DNA of 64,000 nt, taken from assembly GCF_000621205.1 (NCBI RefSeq), contig NZ_JHYY01000023.1, forward strand, positions 1 through 64,000. Reading direction: 5' to 3'. Below, piece by piece: positions 49,665-59,615 of the stretch; position 1 is the first letter of the stretch; each line of letters begins with the position of its first letter. A model generated the notes under the pieces. The model ran no database searches. It had not been told where the DNA came from and saw only the letters and a program-made list of their open reading frames with translations. Source of the DNA: Halotalea alkalilenta DSM 17697 (GTDB lineage Bacteria; Pseudomonadota; Gammaproteobacteria; Pseudomonadales; Halomonadaceae). The position numbers were made by a program, and so were the translations under genes.

Positions 49665-49680
49665 CATAATATATATTATG
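49665..49680. repeat. Perfect 16-bp AT-rich palindrome upstream of cysB
   Basis: CATAATATATATTATG at 49665-49680 is perfectly symmetric, preceded by GCG. It lies in the 362-base gene-free gap 49418-49779, about 250 bases upstream of cysB. It shares the GCATAATA..TATTAT core with 24527-24541. Apart from this palindrome the gap holds only a low-quality open frame that looks non-coding. Confidence 0.5.
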
Positions 49681-49779
49681 TTAAATTGGATGGGTGCCAT
49701 GGCATGGCCTGGTCTGCTGGGCCCACGCATACGCATGGATAGCTAAGCTCATCCTGGTTCCCACATACGTTCTCCCTTT

Positions 49780-50088
49780 CTATTCCGGCACCGGGTATCC
49801 GAGCGCTGCGGCGATTCGCTCGATGTGCTCGCTCACCCAGTCACGCTGAATCGCCCCCCAATCGCGGATCACGTACTCCCCCATCTGGTGCCGGGCGCCT
49901 TCACGCTGCTCGAAGGCGCATTGGATATCCAACTCCTCGAGCGCGGCGACGGTGTCCTGCGCGGTGCGCCTCGGCATGCCGGTGAATGCGGTGATCGACG
50001 GCACGCTGGCGATACCCTGGTCGATCAGCCAGGCGACATAGAGCCTGCGGTAGAAGCTGGAGCGGGTCTTGCTGATGGTCACGGACAT
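49780..50088 (-). CDS. Small winged-helix DNA-binding protein
   Basis: A 102-residue protein. SSFYRRLYVAWLIDQGIASVPSITAFTGMPRRTAQDTVAALEEL forms a compact winged-helix-type domain, followed by CAFEQREGARHQMGEYVIRDWGAIQRDWV and a C-terminal helix. Similar small proteins occur in pseudomonads and related bacteria, without a known role. The start at 50088 has GGGAGG ahead. It lies downstream of the pntB terminator on the same strand, so it is probably transcribed separately, although the distance is short. Confidence 0.75.
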   Translation of the reverse strand: MSVTISKTRSSFYRRLYVAWLIDQGIASVPSITAFTGMPRRTAQDTVAALEELDIQCAFEQREGARHQMGEYVIRDWGAIQRDWVSEHIERIAAALGYPVPE

Positions 50089-50119
50089 GCGCTGGCCTCC
50101 CTGGGCGGTGCGAAAACGG

Positions 50120-50151
50120 AAAAAACCGGGGCTCCCTTGCGGTAACCCCGG
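50120..50151 (-). terminator. Intrinsic terminator after pntB
   Basis: Read on the minus strand, CCGGGG (151-146 of 50,1xx) pairs with CCCCGG (131-126 of 50,1xx) around a 14-base loop. It is followed directly by six T (50125-50120). It lies 54 bases beyond the pntB stop and is a clear Rho-independent terminator for the pnt operon. Confidence 0.85.
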
Positions 50152-50205
50152 CCGAGGCTCACCCGATGGAGAATCGAATCTCGCCCGGGCAGCCGGACAG
50201 CTCAT

Positions 50206-51603
50206 TCAGGCCATCGCCTTGACGATCTCCTCGGTCATCTTCTTGGCATCGCCGAGCAGCATCATGGTGCCGTCTTTGTAGAACAGCTCGTTGTCGATCC
50301 CTGCGTAGCCCGAGCCGAGCGAGCGCTTGACGAACAGGCAGGTCTTGGCCCTGTCGACCTCGAGGATCGGCATGCCGAAGATCGGCGAGGAAGGATCATC
50401 GCGCGCCGCCGGGTTGGTGACGTCGTTGGCACCGATCACGTAGACCACGTCGGTCTGGGCGAACTCGGCGTTGATATCCTCGAGTTCGAAGACTTCGTCG
50501 TAAGGCACGTTGGCCTCGGCCAGCAGCACGTTCATATGGCCCGGCATCCGCCCGGCGACCGGGTGGATTGCGTACTTCACTTCGACGTCGTTGGCCTTGA
50601 GCACGTCGGCCAGCTCGCGCAGCGCGTGCTGGGCCTGGGCCACCGCCATGCCGTAGCCCGGCACGATGATCACCCGCGAGGCGTTGCTCATCAAAAACGC
50701 CGCATCGTCGGCGGAGCCCTGCTTGACCACTCGCTCGACGCCGTCATCGGCTGCGGCGCTGGCCGTATCGGCGCCGAAGCCGCCGAGGATCACCGAGATG
50801 AAGGAGCGGTTCATCCCCTTGCACATGATGTAGGAAAGGATCGCCCCCGAGGAGCCGACCAGGGCGCCGGTGATGATCAGCGCGAGGTTGCCCAGGGTGA
50901 AGCCGATGCCGGCCGCGGCCCAGCCCGAGTAGGAGTTGAGCATCGAGACCACCACTGGCATGTCGGCGCCGCCGATCGGGATGATCAGCAGCACACCGAG
51001 CGCCAGCGCGACCAGTACGACCAGCCAGAACACCAGGTGGCTCTCGGTGATCACCAGCACGCCGACCAGCACCACCAGAGCGACCAGCAGGCCGATGTTG
51101 ATCGCATGGCGATTGGGCAACATGATCGGCTTGCCGGACATCCGGCCATCGAGCTTCAGGAACGCGATGATCGAGCCGGTGAAGGTGACCGCACCCACTG
51201 CGGTGCCGATCGCCATCTCGACCAGCGCCTGGGCATGGATGCCACCGAGCGTGCCGATGCCGAAGGCGGTCGGCGCGTAGAGCGCGGCAGCGGCGACCAG
51301 CACCGCGGCAAGCCCTACCAGCGAGTGGAAGGCGGCTACCAGCTGGGGCATCGCAGTCATTGGGATGCGCTTGGCGATCAGGGCGCCAATGCCGCCACCC
51401 AGCGCGATACCGACCACGATCAGCGCGAAGCCGCCGAAGGACGGGCCGGCCAGCACCAGGGTGGTGACGATCGCGATCGCCATACCGAGCATGCCGAGCA
51501 GGTTGCCCCGCCGGCTGGTGGTCGGGTGCGACAGGCCGCGCAGGGCCATGATGAACAGCACCCCGGAGACCAGATAGAGGAACGCAGCGACGCTCTCAGA
51601 CAT
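50206..51603 (-). CDS. pntB: NAD(P) transhydrogenase subunit beta
   Basis: A 465-residue protein with about eight membrane segments in the first 260 residues, including [29 protein letters not shown]. It ends in the NADP(H)-binding domain III ([81 protein letters not shown]). Together with PntAA and PntAB it couples proton entry to NADPH formation. It is the last gene of the minus-strand pnt operon, overlaps pntAB by 8 bases, and is followed by a strong terminator. Confidence 0.96.
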   Translation of the reverse strand: MSESVAAFLYLVSGVLFIMALRGLSHPTTSRRGNLLGMLGMAIAIVTTLVLAGPSFGGFALIVVGIALGGGIGALIAKRIPMTAMPQLVAAFHSLVGLAAVLVAAAALYAPTAFGIGTLGGIHAQALVEMAIGTAVGAVTFTGSIIAFLKLDGRMSGKPIMLPNRHAINIGLLVALVVLVGVLVITESHLVFWLVVLVALALGVLLIIPIGGADMPVVVSMLNSYSGWAAAGIGFTLGNLALIITGALVGSSGAILSYIMCKGMNRSFISVILGGFGADTASAAADDGVERVVKQGSADDAAFLMSNASRVIIVPGYGMAVAQAQHALRELADVLKANDVEVKYAIHPVAGRMPGHMNVLLAEANVPYDEVFELEDINAEFAQTDVVYVIGANDVTNPAARDDPSSPIFGMPILEVDRAKTCLFVKRSLGSGYAGIDNELFYKDGTMMLLGDAKKMTEEIVKAMA

Positions 51604-52024
51604 GATCGTTCCCCTGCTTGGCCGGTTTCTCTTTCTTCTTGTACATCGCCAGCATCCGCTGGGTGACCAGGAAGCCGCCGAAGATGTTGACCGAGGCGAG
51701 CACCACGGCGACGAAGCCGAAACCGGTGGCCAGGCCGCTGGTCGAGATTCCCACCGCGAGCAGCGCGCCGACCACGATCACCGAGGAGATCGCATTGGTC
51801 ACCGCCATCAGCGGCGTATGCAACGCAGGCGTCACCGCCCAGACCACGTAGTAGCCGACCAGGATGGCGAGGATGAAGATCGCCAGGCGAAACACGAACG
51901 GGTCGATCATTCCGCCAGTCGCGCCGGAAGCCAGCGCCGCCGCGGTATCGCTCGAGGCTGCCTGGTGGACCGCGGCGACCGCGGAATCGAGCCCTTCGAG
52001 GGCACGGTCGAGGGAAGCGCTCAT
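51596..52024 (-). CDS. pntAB: NAD(P) transhydrogenase subunit alpha part 2
   Basis: A 142-residue membrane piece of the alpha subunit. Segments are [45 protein letters not shown], and [27 protein letters not shown], preceded by a charged cytoplasmic leader. In E. coli this part is fused to the NAD domain. Here alpha is split, as in many other proteobacteria. It overlaps both neighbours by a few bases. Confidence 0.94.
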   Translation of the reverse strand: MSASLDRALEGLDSAVAAVHQAASSDTAAALASGATGGMIDPFVFRLAIFILAILVGYYVVWAVTPALHTPLMAVTNAISSVIVVGALLAVGISTSGLATGFGFVAVVLASVNIFGGFLVTQRMLAMYKKKEKPAKQGNDHV

Positions 52025-53190
52025 GCTCGGGTCTCCTTGTTCGGTTCGGCTTCCTCGGCGACGCCGCCGAAGCTGGGATGGATTTTCCGACCCTGGTGGG
52101 TCAGCGCGGTGGCCTTGACCAATGCATCGTCGAAGTCGATCGCAAGGCGCCCCTGCTCCTTGTCGACCAAGGTGGTGAGGAATGCCAGCAGGTTGCGTGA
52201 ATAGAGCAGCGACGCACTGGTGGCGATGCGACCGGCGAGATTGCTGTAGCCGATCAGCTTGACCCCGTCGACCTCGCTCACCTGATCGGCGACCGAGCCT
52301 TCGACGTTACCGCCCCGCTCCACCGCCAGGTCGACCACCACCGAGCCCGGACGCATTCGCGCGAGCATCGCCTTGGTGATCAGCTTCGGTGCGGGACGCC
52401 CGGGGATCAGCGCGGTGGTGATCACGATGTCCTGCTTGCTGATGTGCTCCTCGACCAGCGCGGCCTGCTTGGCCTGGTACTCGGCGGACATCTCCTTGGC
52501 GTAGCCGCCGGCGGTCTCGGCGGCCTTGAACTCCTCATCCTCGACGGCGATGAACTTGCCACCGAGGGAGGCCACCTGCTCCTTGGCCGCCGGGCGCACG
52601 TCGGTGGCGGAGACCGATGCGCCGAGGCGCTTGGCGGTGGCGATCGCCTGCAACCCGGCAACGCCCGCCCCCATGACGAAGACCTTGGCCGCGGGTACCG
52701 TACCTGCGGCGGTCATCATCAGCGGCAGCGCGCGGTCGAAGACCTGGGCGGCCTCGACCACCGCACGATAGCCGGCCAGGTTGGCCTGGGACGAAAGCAC
52801 GTCCATCGACTGGGCGCGGGTGATCCTCGGCATCAGCTCCATCGCGAAGGCGGTGATCCCGGCCTTGGCCATGGCATCCAGCGCCTCTTCCTGGCCATAG
52901 GGGTCCATCACCGCGAGGACTATCGCCCCCCGCTCGATCAGCGCCAGTTCGTCGCTGCCCGGCCGGCGCACCTTGAGTACCACCTCGGCGCCTTTCAATG
53001 CCTGCGCCGCGCTCTCGGCGAGCGTAGCGCCGGCGGCTTCATACTCTTCATCGGTGATCATCGATGCGCTGCCCGCGCCGCGCTCGACCACCACCTCGAG
53101 ATTCAACGCACGCAGCCGCTTCACGGTGTCGGGCACCGCGGCGACGCGCGTCTCCTCGTCCTGCGTCTCTCTCGTTATTGCGACTTTCAT
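52021..53190 (-). CDS. pntAA: Re/Si-specific NAD(P)+ transhydrogenase subunit alpha (NAD-binding part)
   Basis: A 389-residue soluble domain I with the alanine dehydrogenase/PNT fold. The N-terminus [25 protein letters not shown], the [37 protein letters not shown] stretch, the dinucleotide loop [22 protein letters not shown], and [22 protein letters not shown] are all clear. It heads the pntAA-AB-B operon. Its 300-base upstream gap, shared with mntR, contains an ATTCAG/CTGAAT inverted repeat (53281-53297) but no recognised promoter. Confidence 0.95.
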   Translation of the reverse strand: MKVAITRETQDEETRVAAVPDTVKRLRALNLEVVVERGAGSASMITDEEYEAAGATLAESAAQALKGAEVVLKVRRPGSDELALIERGAIVLAVMDPYGQEEALDAMAKAGITAFAMELMPRITRAQSMDVLSSQANLAGYRAVVEAAQVFDRALPLMMTAAGTVPAAKVFVMGAGVAGLQAIATAKRLGASVSATDVRPAAKEQVASLGGKFIAVEDEEFKAAETAGGYAKEMSAEYQAKQAALVEEHISKQDIVITTALIPGRPAPKLITKAMLARMRPGSVVVDLAVERGGNVEGSVADQVSEVDGVKLIGYSNLAGRIATSASLLYSRNLLAFLTTLVDKEQGRLAIDFDDALVKATALTHQGRKIHPSFGGVAEEAEPNKETRA

Positions 53191-53280
53191 CGCTTATTCC
53201 TTTGGCTCGTTATCGTCATGGCCGGTTCGAAGAACGGCGGCCCGCAGGTTGAATCTACCTTTAACATGGCGCCCATACCT

Positions 53281-53297
53281 ATTCAGTTAGCCTGAAT
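53281..53297. repeat. Inverted repeat in the pntAA-mntR intergenic region
   Basis: ATTCAG (53281-53286) and CTGAAT (53292-53297) flank TTAGC. It is 91 bases upstream of pntAA and 195 bases upstream of mntR, within a 301-base gap (53191-53491). It is a possible operator for the divergent pair. Nothing else in the gap is recognised. Confidence 0.3.
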
Positions 53298-53491
53298 GGA
53301 ACGTTCGCAAATGATTTAACGGTGCAGGGACAATAGCGGCAATCGGAGTCGATCTGGTGGCGGAAAGAGGCGATGAGGCATAAAAAATCGCTGAAGCGTG
53401 ACGGCATCCATCGGTAACGAACTATTCGCGCAAGGCGCCATGTGATACTTTCGTGCCTCTAGTTGAGAGCGACTGAGAGAACCTGCTGCTC

Positions 53492-53935
53492 ATGAATTCC
53501 ATGCCTCACCACGAACACTTCGATCGTGTACGTCAGGACCACCAGCGCGAGCTGGTCGAAGACTACGTGGAGGAGATCGCCCATCTTCACCAGCATCTCG
53601 GTGAAGCGAGGGCGAGCGATCTCGCCGAGCGTTTCGGCGTCAGTCCCGCGGCGGTATCCAAGGTAGTCACCAAGCTGAAGCGCGACGGGCTGGTCAATGC
53701 GCGCCCCTACCGCGGTATCTTTCTCACCGAGGAAGGAGAGGAGCTCGCCCACAAGGTCGCCGCTCGTCACCTGGTGGTTCTCGACGTGCTGCGCACCATG
53801 GGCGTATCGGAACCCGTCGCGCGCGCCGACTCGGAGGGTATCGAGCATCACTGCAGCGATGCCACGGTAGAGGCGATGCGCCGCTTTCTCGATCAGCACG
53901 GCAGCGATCGCGGCGAGACCAAGCGCGATCTTTGA
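53492..53935 (+). CDS. mntR: Manganese-responsive DtxR-family regulator MntR
   Basis: A 147-residue DtxR/MntR repressor. A winged helix (ELVEDYVEEIAHLHQHLGEARASDLAERFGVSPAAVSKVVTKLKRDGLV) is followed by the dimerisation/metal domain, with ligand candidates in RHLVVLDVLRTMGV, DSEGIEHHCSDATVEAM and early HHEHFD. There is no SH3-like third domain, as in Bacillus MntR. It probably represses mntH at 20574, which has a DtxR-like box upstream, when manganese is plentiful. An ATG at 53501 is an alternative start. Confidence 0.92.
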   Translation: MNSMPHHEHFDRVRQDHQRELVEDYVEEIAHLHQHLGEARASDLAERFGVSPAAVSKVVTKLKRDGLVNARPYRGIFLTEEGEELAHKVAARHLVVLDVLRTMGVSEPVARADSEGIEHHCSDATVEAMRRFLDQHGSDRGETKRDL

Positions 53936-53983
53936 TACACCCTGTTCCCGCCTTATTCCCCCGCCTTCCGCCGATCGCCCCGC

Positions 53984-54760
53984 TCAGCCGAGGAAGGCGT
54001 CGACCTTGGCCTTGAATTCATCGAAGCGCTCGGCATGCAGCCAGTGTCCGGCATCTTCGATGGTTTCGAGCCGAAGGGATGGGAAAATCTTCCGCGCCGC
54101 TTCAATGCCCTGGGCATCGACGTAGTTCGAGCGGCCGCCGCGCAGCAGCAACGTAGCGCCCGGGTAGTCATCGCTCCCGCCAGGTGCTGCGATGATCGCC
54201 GGATAGTCGACCTCGATACGTGCCAGGTCGACGCGCCATACGAGCGTCTGCTGCTCGCCCCGAACCAGATTGGTGGCGAGGAACTGGCGGGTGACGGCGT
54301 CGCTCACGTATTGGGCCATCGCCGCATCGGCCTCGCGCCGGCTCTGCGCCCTCGCCCGCTCGACCGCATGCATCGCGGCGAAGATCTCTTCGTGACCGTG
54401 GGCATAGGCAACCGGGGCGATGTCGGCGACGATCAGTCGCTCCACCCGTTCAGCCCACCGCCGCGCCAGGTTCATCGCCACCTTGCCGCCCATCGAGTGG
54501 CCGAGCAGCACGAAGCGCTCGACGCCGAGGGTGTAGAGGGTCTCGAGCACGTCCTCCGCCATCTGGTCGTAGGCCATGCCATCGACATGGGGAGAGCGGC
54601 CATGGTTGCGCAGGTCGAGCGCGATCACTCGGCGACTCTCACGCCATGCCTTGATCGGCGAGCGCCAATTGTCGGCACTGCCGAACAGGCCATGGAGAAT
54701 GACCATCGGCGGTGAGTGAAACTCACCGCCGCTGTCCAATGCGTAGAGTATGGTCGCCAT
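53984..54760 (-). CDS. Alpha/beta-fold esterase (YbfF-like)
   Basis: A 258-residue alpha/beta hydrolase. The oxyanion region is VILHLGLFGSADNWRS-like (ILHGLFGSADNW), followed by RVIALDLRNHGRSPH, the nucleophile elbow LLGHSMGGKVAMNLA, and the catalytic His in IEDAGHWLHAERFDEF. This pattern matches YbfF, an acyl-CoA/short-chain ester hydrolase. The start at 54760 has AAGGAGG ahead. It lies downstream of yhhQ on the same strand, 29 bases away. Confidence 0.9.
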   Translation of the reverse strand: MATILYALDSGGEFHSPPMVILHGLFGSADNWRSPIKAWRESRRVIALDLRNHGRSPHVDGMAYDQMAEDVLETLYTLGVERFVLLGHSMGGKVAMNLARRWAERVERLIVADIAPVAYAHGHEEIFAAMHAVERARAQSRREADAAMAQYVSDAVTRQFLATNLVRGEQQTLVWRVDLARIEVDYPAIIAAPGGSDDYPGATLLLRGGRSNYVDAQGIEAARKIFPSLRLETIEDAGHWLHAERFDEFKAKVDAFLG

Positions 54761-54789
54761 CGATCTATGGCCTCCTTGGAAGATGGAAA

Positions 54790-55449
54790 TCAATTCATCG
54801 GCTGCGCCCGCTCGACCCTCGCGAACCGCGCCAGTATCCATTTGAGCAGCGCACCATAAAGCGGTACGAACAGAACGAAACCGATACCCAGCTTGATCAC
54901 GTAGTCGACCAGCGCGATCTCCACCCAGTGCTCGGCCAGGAAGGCGTTGGGGCCGTGATGGAAAGCGATGGCGAAGAACGCCAGGGTGTCGATCAGCATG
55001 CCGAACAGGGTCGAGGCCGCAGGCGCCACCCACCACTGCGGTAGCCGCCGCAGGCGGTCGAACACCTGGATGTCGAGCAGCTGGCCGAGCACGTAGGCGG
55101 CGAAGCTCGCCAGCGCGATGCGAGCGACGAACAGGTTCCACTCGCCGAGCGCCTGGAAGCCACGAAACTGCGCCTCCTGCCACAGCACCGAGACCACGTA
55201 GGAGATCACCAGCGCCGGCGCCATCACCTGGGCGATCAAAATGCGCGCGTCGCGCTTGCCGAGCAGCCGCACGGTAAGGTCGGTGGTGAGGAAGATGAAC
55301 GGAAAGCTGAACGCACCCCAGGTGGTATGCAGGCCGAAGAGCGCAACCGGCAGCTGCACCAGGTAGTTGCTGGCGGTGATGATCAGGATGTGGAAACCCA
55401 CCAGCGCGGCGAGTGCGAGGCGACGCTTACGCCTGTCGAGTGCGAACAT
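54790..55449 (-). CDS. yhhQ: Queuosine precursor transporter YhhQ
   Basis: A 219-residue inner-membrane protein of the VUT/YhhQ family, which imports 7-cyano-7-deazaguanine for tRNA queuosine. Six hydrophobic segments are visible. Diagnostic stretches are ASNYLVQLPVALFGLHTTWGAFSFPFIFLTTDLTVRLLGKRDAR, VARIALASFAAYVLGQLLDIQVFDRLR and STLFGMLIDTLAFFAIAF. It starts six bases after the sohB stop, so the two are co-transcribed. Confidence 0.93.
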   Translation of the reverse strand: MFALDRRKRRLALAALVGFHILIITASNYLVQLPVALFGLHTTWGAFSFPFIFLTTDLTVRLLGKRDARILIAQVMAPALVISYVVSVLWQEAQFRGFQALGEWNLFVARIALASFAAYVLGQLLDIQVFDRLRRLPQWWVAPAASTLFGMLIDTLAFFAIAFHHGPNAFLAEHWVEIALVDYVIKLGIGFVLFVPLYGALLKWILARFARVERAQPMN

Positions 55450-55454
55450 GGGGC

Positions 55455-56501
55455 TCAGCGCCGCTCCCAGCCGAGCTGGACCAGCCTTTCTATCGCCCGC
55501 TCCACCCCGCGCTCGATCGCACGAGCGCTCTGGCGGCCAAGGCGCTGGGCCAGCGAGCGGGTCGGTTTGAACCTGAGCTCGAACACCTTGCCCTCCTCGG
55601 CGCGGCGCTGCAGGTAGGCTTCGCTGGTCCCTACCTCGTCGATCAGCCCCCGCTCCACCGCTTCGCTGCCGTACCAGATATCGCCATCCGCCACTTCGTC
55701 GATCGCCAGGCCCGGGCGGCGTGCGCCGACGTAAGCCTTGAACAGAGCGTGGGTATCGATCAGGTCCTCGACGAATTTCGCCCGTCCCTCCTCGGTATTC
55801 TCGCCGAGAATGGTGAGGGTGCGCTTGTGCTTGCCGGCGGTGAGCACCTCGACATCGATGTCGTGCTTCTTCAGCAGCCGATGGACGTTGGGCACCTGGG
55901 CGACCACGCCGATCGAACCCACCACCGCGAACGGTGCGGCGATCAGCCGGTCGGCACAGCAGGCCATCATGTAGCCGCCGCTGGCGGCGACTTTATCGAC
56001 GCAGATAGTAAGCTTGAGCTTGGCTTCCCGCAGCCGGTCAAGCTGTGCCGCGGCGAGGCCATAGGCGTGGACCAGGCCGCCGCCGGATTCGAGTCGCACC
56101 ACCACTTCATCGCCCTCGCGCGCGGCGAGCAGCAGGCTCGAGACCTGCTCGGTCAGCGCCGGCGTGGCGCTCGCGCGCAGATCGCCGTTGAAATCGATCA
56201 CCCAGGACACCGAGTCGCCGCCTTCGGGCGTGCGCTTCTTGTCCTCCTTGGCCTTGCGCTTGTCGAGCTTCGCCCACTGCTTGCGCGCCTTGGCACCGAG
56301 CACTGGTCCGAGCCGGGCAGCCTCGAGGCTCTCGCGACGGCGACGGAAATGCTCGCCGCGGTCGAGCACCATCAGCTTGCCGCCATGGTGCTGGGCGCTG
56401 GCCTTCTGCCGGGCGATCAAGGCGACGACCACCGCGATCGCGATCACCACCGTCGCCACCTGGGCGAAGAACAAGCCATAGTCGTAAAGCCAGTCGAGCA
56501 T
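55455..56501 (-). CDS. sohB: Membrane-anchored S49 protease SohB
   Basis: A 348-residue inner-membrane serine peptidase. It has an N-terminal anchor (FFAQVATVVIAIAVVVALIA), a charged linker, and the ClpP-like S49 domain. The nucleophile serine is in the VGSIGVVAQVP segment, and the catalytic lysine lies in CVDKVAASGGYMMACCADRLIA. The early FNGDLRASATPALTEQVSSLLLAAREGDEVVVRLESGGG is typical. The start at 56501 has AAAGGAGAG ahead. It is followed by yhhQ after five bases. Confidence 0.94.
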   Translation of the reverse strand: MLDWLYDYGLFFAQVATVVIAIAVVVALIARQKASAQHHGGKLMVLDRGEHFRRRRESLEAARLGPVLGAKARKQWAKLDKRKAKEDKKRTPEGGDSVSWVIDFNGDLRASATPALTEQVSSLLLAAREGDEVVVRLESGGGLVHAYGLAAAQLDRLREAKLKLTICVDKVAASGGYMMACCADRLIAAPFAVVGSIGVVAQVPNVHRLLKKHDIDVEVLTAGKHKRTLTILGENTEEGRAKFVEDLIDTHALFKAYVGARRPGLAIDEVADGDIWYGSEAVERGLIDEVGTSEAYLQRRAEEGKVFELRFKPTRSLAQRLGRQSARAIERGVERAIERLVQLGWERR

Positions 56502-56578
56502 GGAACTCTCCTTTGGATGCCCTTGGATCAAGGGCGATAGCGCCGCAATGGTCCGGCACATGGAAGCAGCGGGCGTCG

Positions 56579-57388
56579 TCAGTCCCGAGCGGCGACGCCG
56601 TTGACGAAATGATCGATCAGCGCACGGGAGATCGAACCGCTGGGCGGCAGCGCCGGCAGCATTTCGGGCATGAACCAGTCGGCCGCCTCGATCTCGATGC
56701 CATCGATATGGATTTCGCGGCTCGCCGCCTCGGCGTAGTAACCGAGCATGAAGGAGTGCGGGAACGGCCAGGACTGGCTCTTGAAGTAGCTGATCCGGCC
56801 GACCTCGACACCCACCTCCTCCATCACCTCGCGCCTGAGCGCCTCCTCGGCCGACTCACCGGCCTCGATGAACCCGGCCAGGGTGCTGAAGCGCCCCGGA
56901 GCAAAGCGAGGACTGCGCGCGAGCAGCAGTTCGCGACCGAAGGTCACCAGGGTGATGATGCAAGGGGATATCCGTGGATAGCCACGAAAGCCGCAGCGCG
57001 GGCAGACCATTGCGAACTCGTGGCCGTGCGGGCGCGTAGCGGTACCGCAGCGCCCGCAGAAGCGATGGTCGCGGCGCCAGGTGGCTACCTGCAGCGCGGT
57101 GGAGAGCAGCGGGAAGGTGAACTCCGGCAGCTGGCCCAACCACTCCCGCCCCCCCGGCCATTCGGGGCGCTCTTCGTCGAACATGCGCACCACCACCGGC
57201 TCGCCGCGCCAGCGACCGATCGGTATCGTTCCCTGAGCGGGCTTGGCCCGCGGACCGAGGATCCCGTCGAGCTCGCCGGGCGCGATGCGACCGCGCTGGT
57301 CGATCGAGATCGAACGGGCGCGCTCTATCCGCTTGGAGCCGATCAGTCCGCGTTCGAGGACTGGTAGCGAGGGCAATCGCTCAGCCAT
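56579..57388 (-). CDS. nudC: NAD+ diphosphatase / NAD-cap hydrolase NudC
   Basis: NudC hydrolyses NADH/NAD+ and removes NAD caps from RNA. The 269-residue protein has the zinc ribbon (FCGRCGTATRPHGHEFAMVCPRCGFRGYPRISP), the Nudix box GFIEAGESAEEALRREVMEEVGVEV, and the NudC-specific SQSWPFPHSFMLGYYAEA (SQPWPFPxS variant). The start at 57388 overlaps the dnaQ stop by 8 bases, implying coupling. It is followed 77 bases later by sohB. Confidence 0.94.
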   Translation of the reverse strand: MAERLPSLPVLERGLIGSKRIERARSISIDQRGRIAPGELDGILGPRAKPAQGTIPIGRWRGEPVVVRMFDEERPEWPGGREWLGQLPEFTFPLLSTALQVATWRRDHRFCGRCGTATRPHGHEFAMVCPRCGFRGYPRISPCIITLVTFGRELLLARSPRFAPGRFSTLAGFIEAGESAEEALRREVMEEVGVEVGRISYFKSQSWPFPHSFMLGYYAEAASREIHIDGIEIEAADWFMPEMLPALPPSGSISRALIDHFVNGVAARD

Positions 57389-58124
57389 CGAAGCGATCCC
57401 ACAGGCACTCGCCTCCACTCTTTTTACGCAGCGTCTCGAGCTTCGCCCGGTGGGCGGCGAGCTCGTCTTCGCTCGGACGTACCACCCGCAGTCGGCCAGG
57501 AGAGAGCTCGAGCCTGCGCATCGAGCCGCCGCCGCTGGTGGCCTGGTCGTCCTGTTCGCTACCGTCGGCCCCACCCAGCAAAAGCGCGGTCTGGCCGCCG
57601 GTCATCGCCAGATAGACTTCGGCGAGGATCTCGGCATCGAGCAGTGCGCCGTGCAGGGTACGATGAGCGTTGTCGATGTCGTAGCGCTTGCACAGCGCGT
57701 CGAGGCTGTTGCGCTGCCCAGGGTGGCGTTCGCGGGCGAGCTTCAGCGTGTCGAGCACGCCGCAGTGCTCACGCACAGGTCCGAGGCGTGGCTCCCTGCG
57801 CGCGGCGTTGAGCCGGTTGAACTCATGATCGATGAAGCCGACGTCGAACGAAGCGTTGTGGATCACCAGCTCCGCGCCTTTGATGAAGGCCCAGAATTCG
57901 TCGGCGATCTCGGCGAACTTGGGCTCTCCCGCCACCCGCTCATCGGTGATTCCGTGAATCCCGATCGCCTCGACGTCGATCTTGCGCTCGGGATTGATGT
58001 ACTGGTGGTAGTGACGACCGGTGAGCCGGCGATTGATCACTTCCACGCCACCGATCTCGATCAGCCGGTGGCCTTCGTTGGGGTCTATCCCTGTGGTCTC
58101 GGTATCGAGGATGATCTGGCGCAT
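57381..58124 (-). CDS. dnaQ: DNA polymerase III epsilon subunit (proofreading exonuclease)
   Basis: A 247-residue DEDDh 3'-5' exonuclease. Exo I is ILDTETTG (Asp7, Glu9), Exo II lies in VIHNASFDVGFIDHEF, and Exo III is HGALLDAEILAEVYL with the catalytic His. The C-terminal ~60 residues are the linker and the part binding the alpha subunit. It lies 43 bases downstream of rnhA on the same strand, whereas in E. coli the two genes are divergent. Confidence 0.95.
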   Translation of the reverse strand: MRQIILDTETTGIDPNEGHRLIEIGGVEVINRRLTGRHYHQYINPERKIDVEAIGIHGITDERVAGEPKFAEIADEFWAFIKGAELVIHNASFDVGFIDHEFNRLNAARREPRLGPVREHCGVLDTLKLARERHPGQRNSLDALCKRYDIDNAHRTLHGALLDAEILAEVYLAMTGGQTALLLGGADGSEQDDQATSGGGSMRRLELSPGRLRVVRPSEDELAAHRAKLETLRKKSGGECLWDRFDG

Positions 58125-58167
58125 CTTATGCTTCCGTCAGTCGTGGTCGTCGCATGCCCTGGAGAGT

Positions 58168-58698
58168 TCAGCGATGGCGTTGCGCAAGCTCATCCATCGC
58201 ATCGTTGGCCAACCGGTCGGCGCGCTCGTTGCCCGGATGCCCCGCGTGGCCCTTGACCCAATGCCACTCGATCTGGTGTCGCTCGCACTCGGCCAACAGC
58301 TCGCGCCAGAGCTCGGCGTTCTTCACCGGCTCCTTGGCGGCGGTTTTCCAGCCGCGCTTGATCCAGTTGTGGACCCACTTGGTGATCCCGTTGCGGACGT
58401 ACTCCGAATCGGTCCAGAGATCGATCCGGCACGCCCGGTTCAGCGTGCGCAGCGCCATGATCGCGGCGCTGAGCTCCATCCGGTTGTTGGTGGTCTGCGC
58501 CTCGCCACCCTTGAGCTCCTTCTCGTGCGGACCGCTGATCAGCACCGCCCCCCAACCACCGGGGCCAGGATTGCCGCGGCAGCCGCCGTCGGTATAGATG
58601 GTCACATGAGGCAGCGCTTCGCCGCCCAAGGGGGGTTCGCTCGACTGCTCGTCGTTCGGCTGATTCTTCGGCTCAATCTTCGGCTCATTCTTCGACAA
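58168..58698 (-). CDS. rnhA: Ribonuclease HI
   Basis: A 176-residue RNase HI cleaving RNA of RNA-DNA hybrids. The catalytic residues lie in [20 protein letters not shown] (Asp), [13 protein letters not shown] (Glu), [24 protein letters not shown] (Asp), and ADRLANDAM (Asp), and the basic protrusion is present. An N-terminal extension of about 30 residues, rich in Pro, Asn and Glu, precedes the domain. The true start could be further in, but no better start was seen. It overlaps the methyltransferase gene by 14 bases. Confidence 0.94.
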   Translation of the reverse strand: MSKNEPKIEPKNQPNDEQSSEPPLGGEALPHVTIYTDGGCRGNPGPGGWGAVLISGPHEKELKGGEAQTTNNRMELSAAIMALRTLNRACRIDLWTDSEYVRNGITKWVHNWIKRGWKTAAKEPVKNAELWRELLAECERHQIEWHWVKGHAGHPGNERADRLANDAMDELAQRHR

Positions 58699-59479
58699 GG
58701 CTCGGATGCTCGCTTGGCTGGTGGCGGACGTTTTCGCGGCGCTGACGGCAGGCGTTGAGCCCGATTGGATTGGGCCGGATCATCAGCCTGGGGACGAAGC
58801 GGGGCTTGAGCGGAATCATCCGCAGCCGCTTGCGCCGGGCGAGGATCACGAAACTGTGGCCGAACGGCAGGTTGTATCTGCGCAATAGCGACTCCCAGCC
58901 GCCGCCATGGGGCGAGAGCGAAAACGCGCAATAGTCTACCCGCTCGATTTCGAAATCGACAAACGCCAGCCAATCCTTGAGCCGGTGTACGCTGCGCCAC
59001 TTCTGGTCGAACGGGAAGGATTTGTTGCGCTTCGGCCCCATGTATCGCAGCGCGCCGACGCCAAGCGGCTGCCAGCCGATGATCACCAGCTTGCCGTGGT
59101 CGAGCATCACCCGCGCCGCCTCCCGCAGCAGGTGGTGGGGCTCGGGTACCACCTCGAGCAGGTGATGGATGATCACCAGGTCGAGGCATTCATCCTCGAG
59201 CGGCAGGCTCGAAGGATCGCAGACCAGGGTCGAGGACGACTCGGCGTGCCCGCGCACCGCCGCCCAGCGCATCGAATGGCGCATCTGGGCGAGCGGAAGC
59301 AGCGGTTCGGCAGCGCTGAACTCCAGCGCGTGCATGCCGATGAGCGGTTCGATCACCGGCCCCAGGCAGGCCCGTTCGAAGCGCCACAGCGCGCGCCCTG
59401 GGCGCTTGCCCCAGAAGTTCTGCGCGCGCTCGTAGCGCTCGGCGAGCTGGAGGGTCTGCGCCGACGGCAGGTTTGACAT
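58685..59479 (-). CDS. Class I SAM-dependent methyltransferase (YafS-like)
   Basis: A 264-residue methyltransferase-fold protein. SAM-binding motif I is degenerate ([17 protein letters not shown]), the acidic loop is [54 protein letters not shown], and the tail is [17 protein letters not shown]. Genes of this type regularly lie between gloB and rnhA in gammaproteobacteria (yafS). The substrate is unknown. The start at 59479 is divergent from gloB across 136 bases. The C-terminal 40 residues are unconserved. Confidence 0.88.
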   Translation of the reverse strand: MSNLPSAQTLQLAERYERAQNFWGKRPGRALWRFERACLGPVIEPLIGMHALEFSAAEPLLPLAQMRHSMRWAAVRGHAESSSTLVCDPSSLPLEDECLDLVIIHHLLEVVPEPHHLLREAARVMLDHGKLVIIGWQPLGVGALRYMGPKRNKSFPFDQKWRSVHRLKDWLAFVDFEIERVDYCAFSLSPHGGGWESLLRRYNLPFGHSFVILARRKRLRMIPLKPRFVPRLMIRPNPIGLNACRQRRENVRHQPSEHPSLVEE

Positions 59480-59615
59480 GAGCAGGCTCTCCAAGCATTG
59501 TGAGGCGATTTTTCATCGATTCAGGCCCGTTCGCAGCGGCGTCCAGGGCGTACCCAATCGACCCCGTCGCCTCCTGCTTCGTTCAACCGTTGCGTCAACC
59601 ATACGAGATCTCGCC

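Noticed and set aside
50536-51666. 376-residue His/Asp/Gln-rich open frame antisense to pntB
   Set aside because: Composition is the typical complement of a membrane-protein gene; no start signal or domain.
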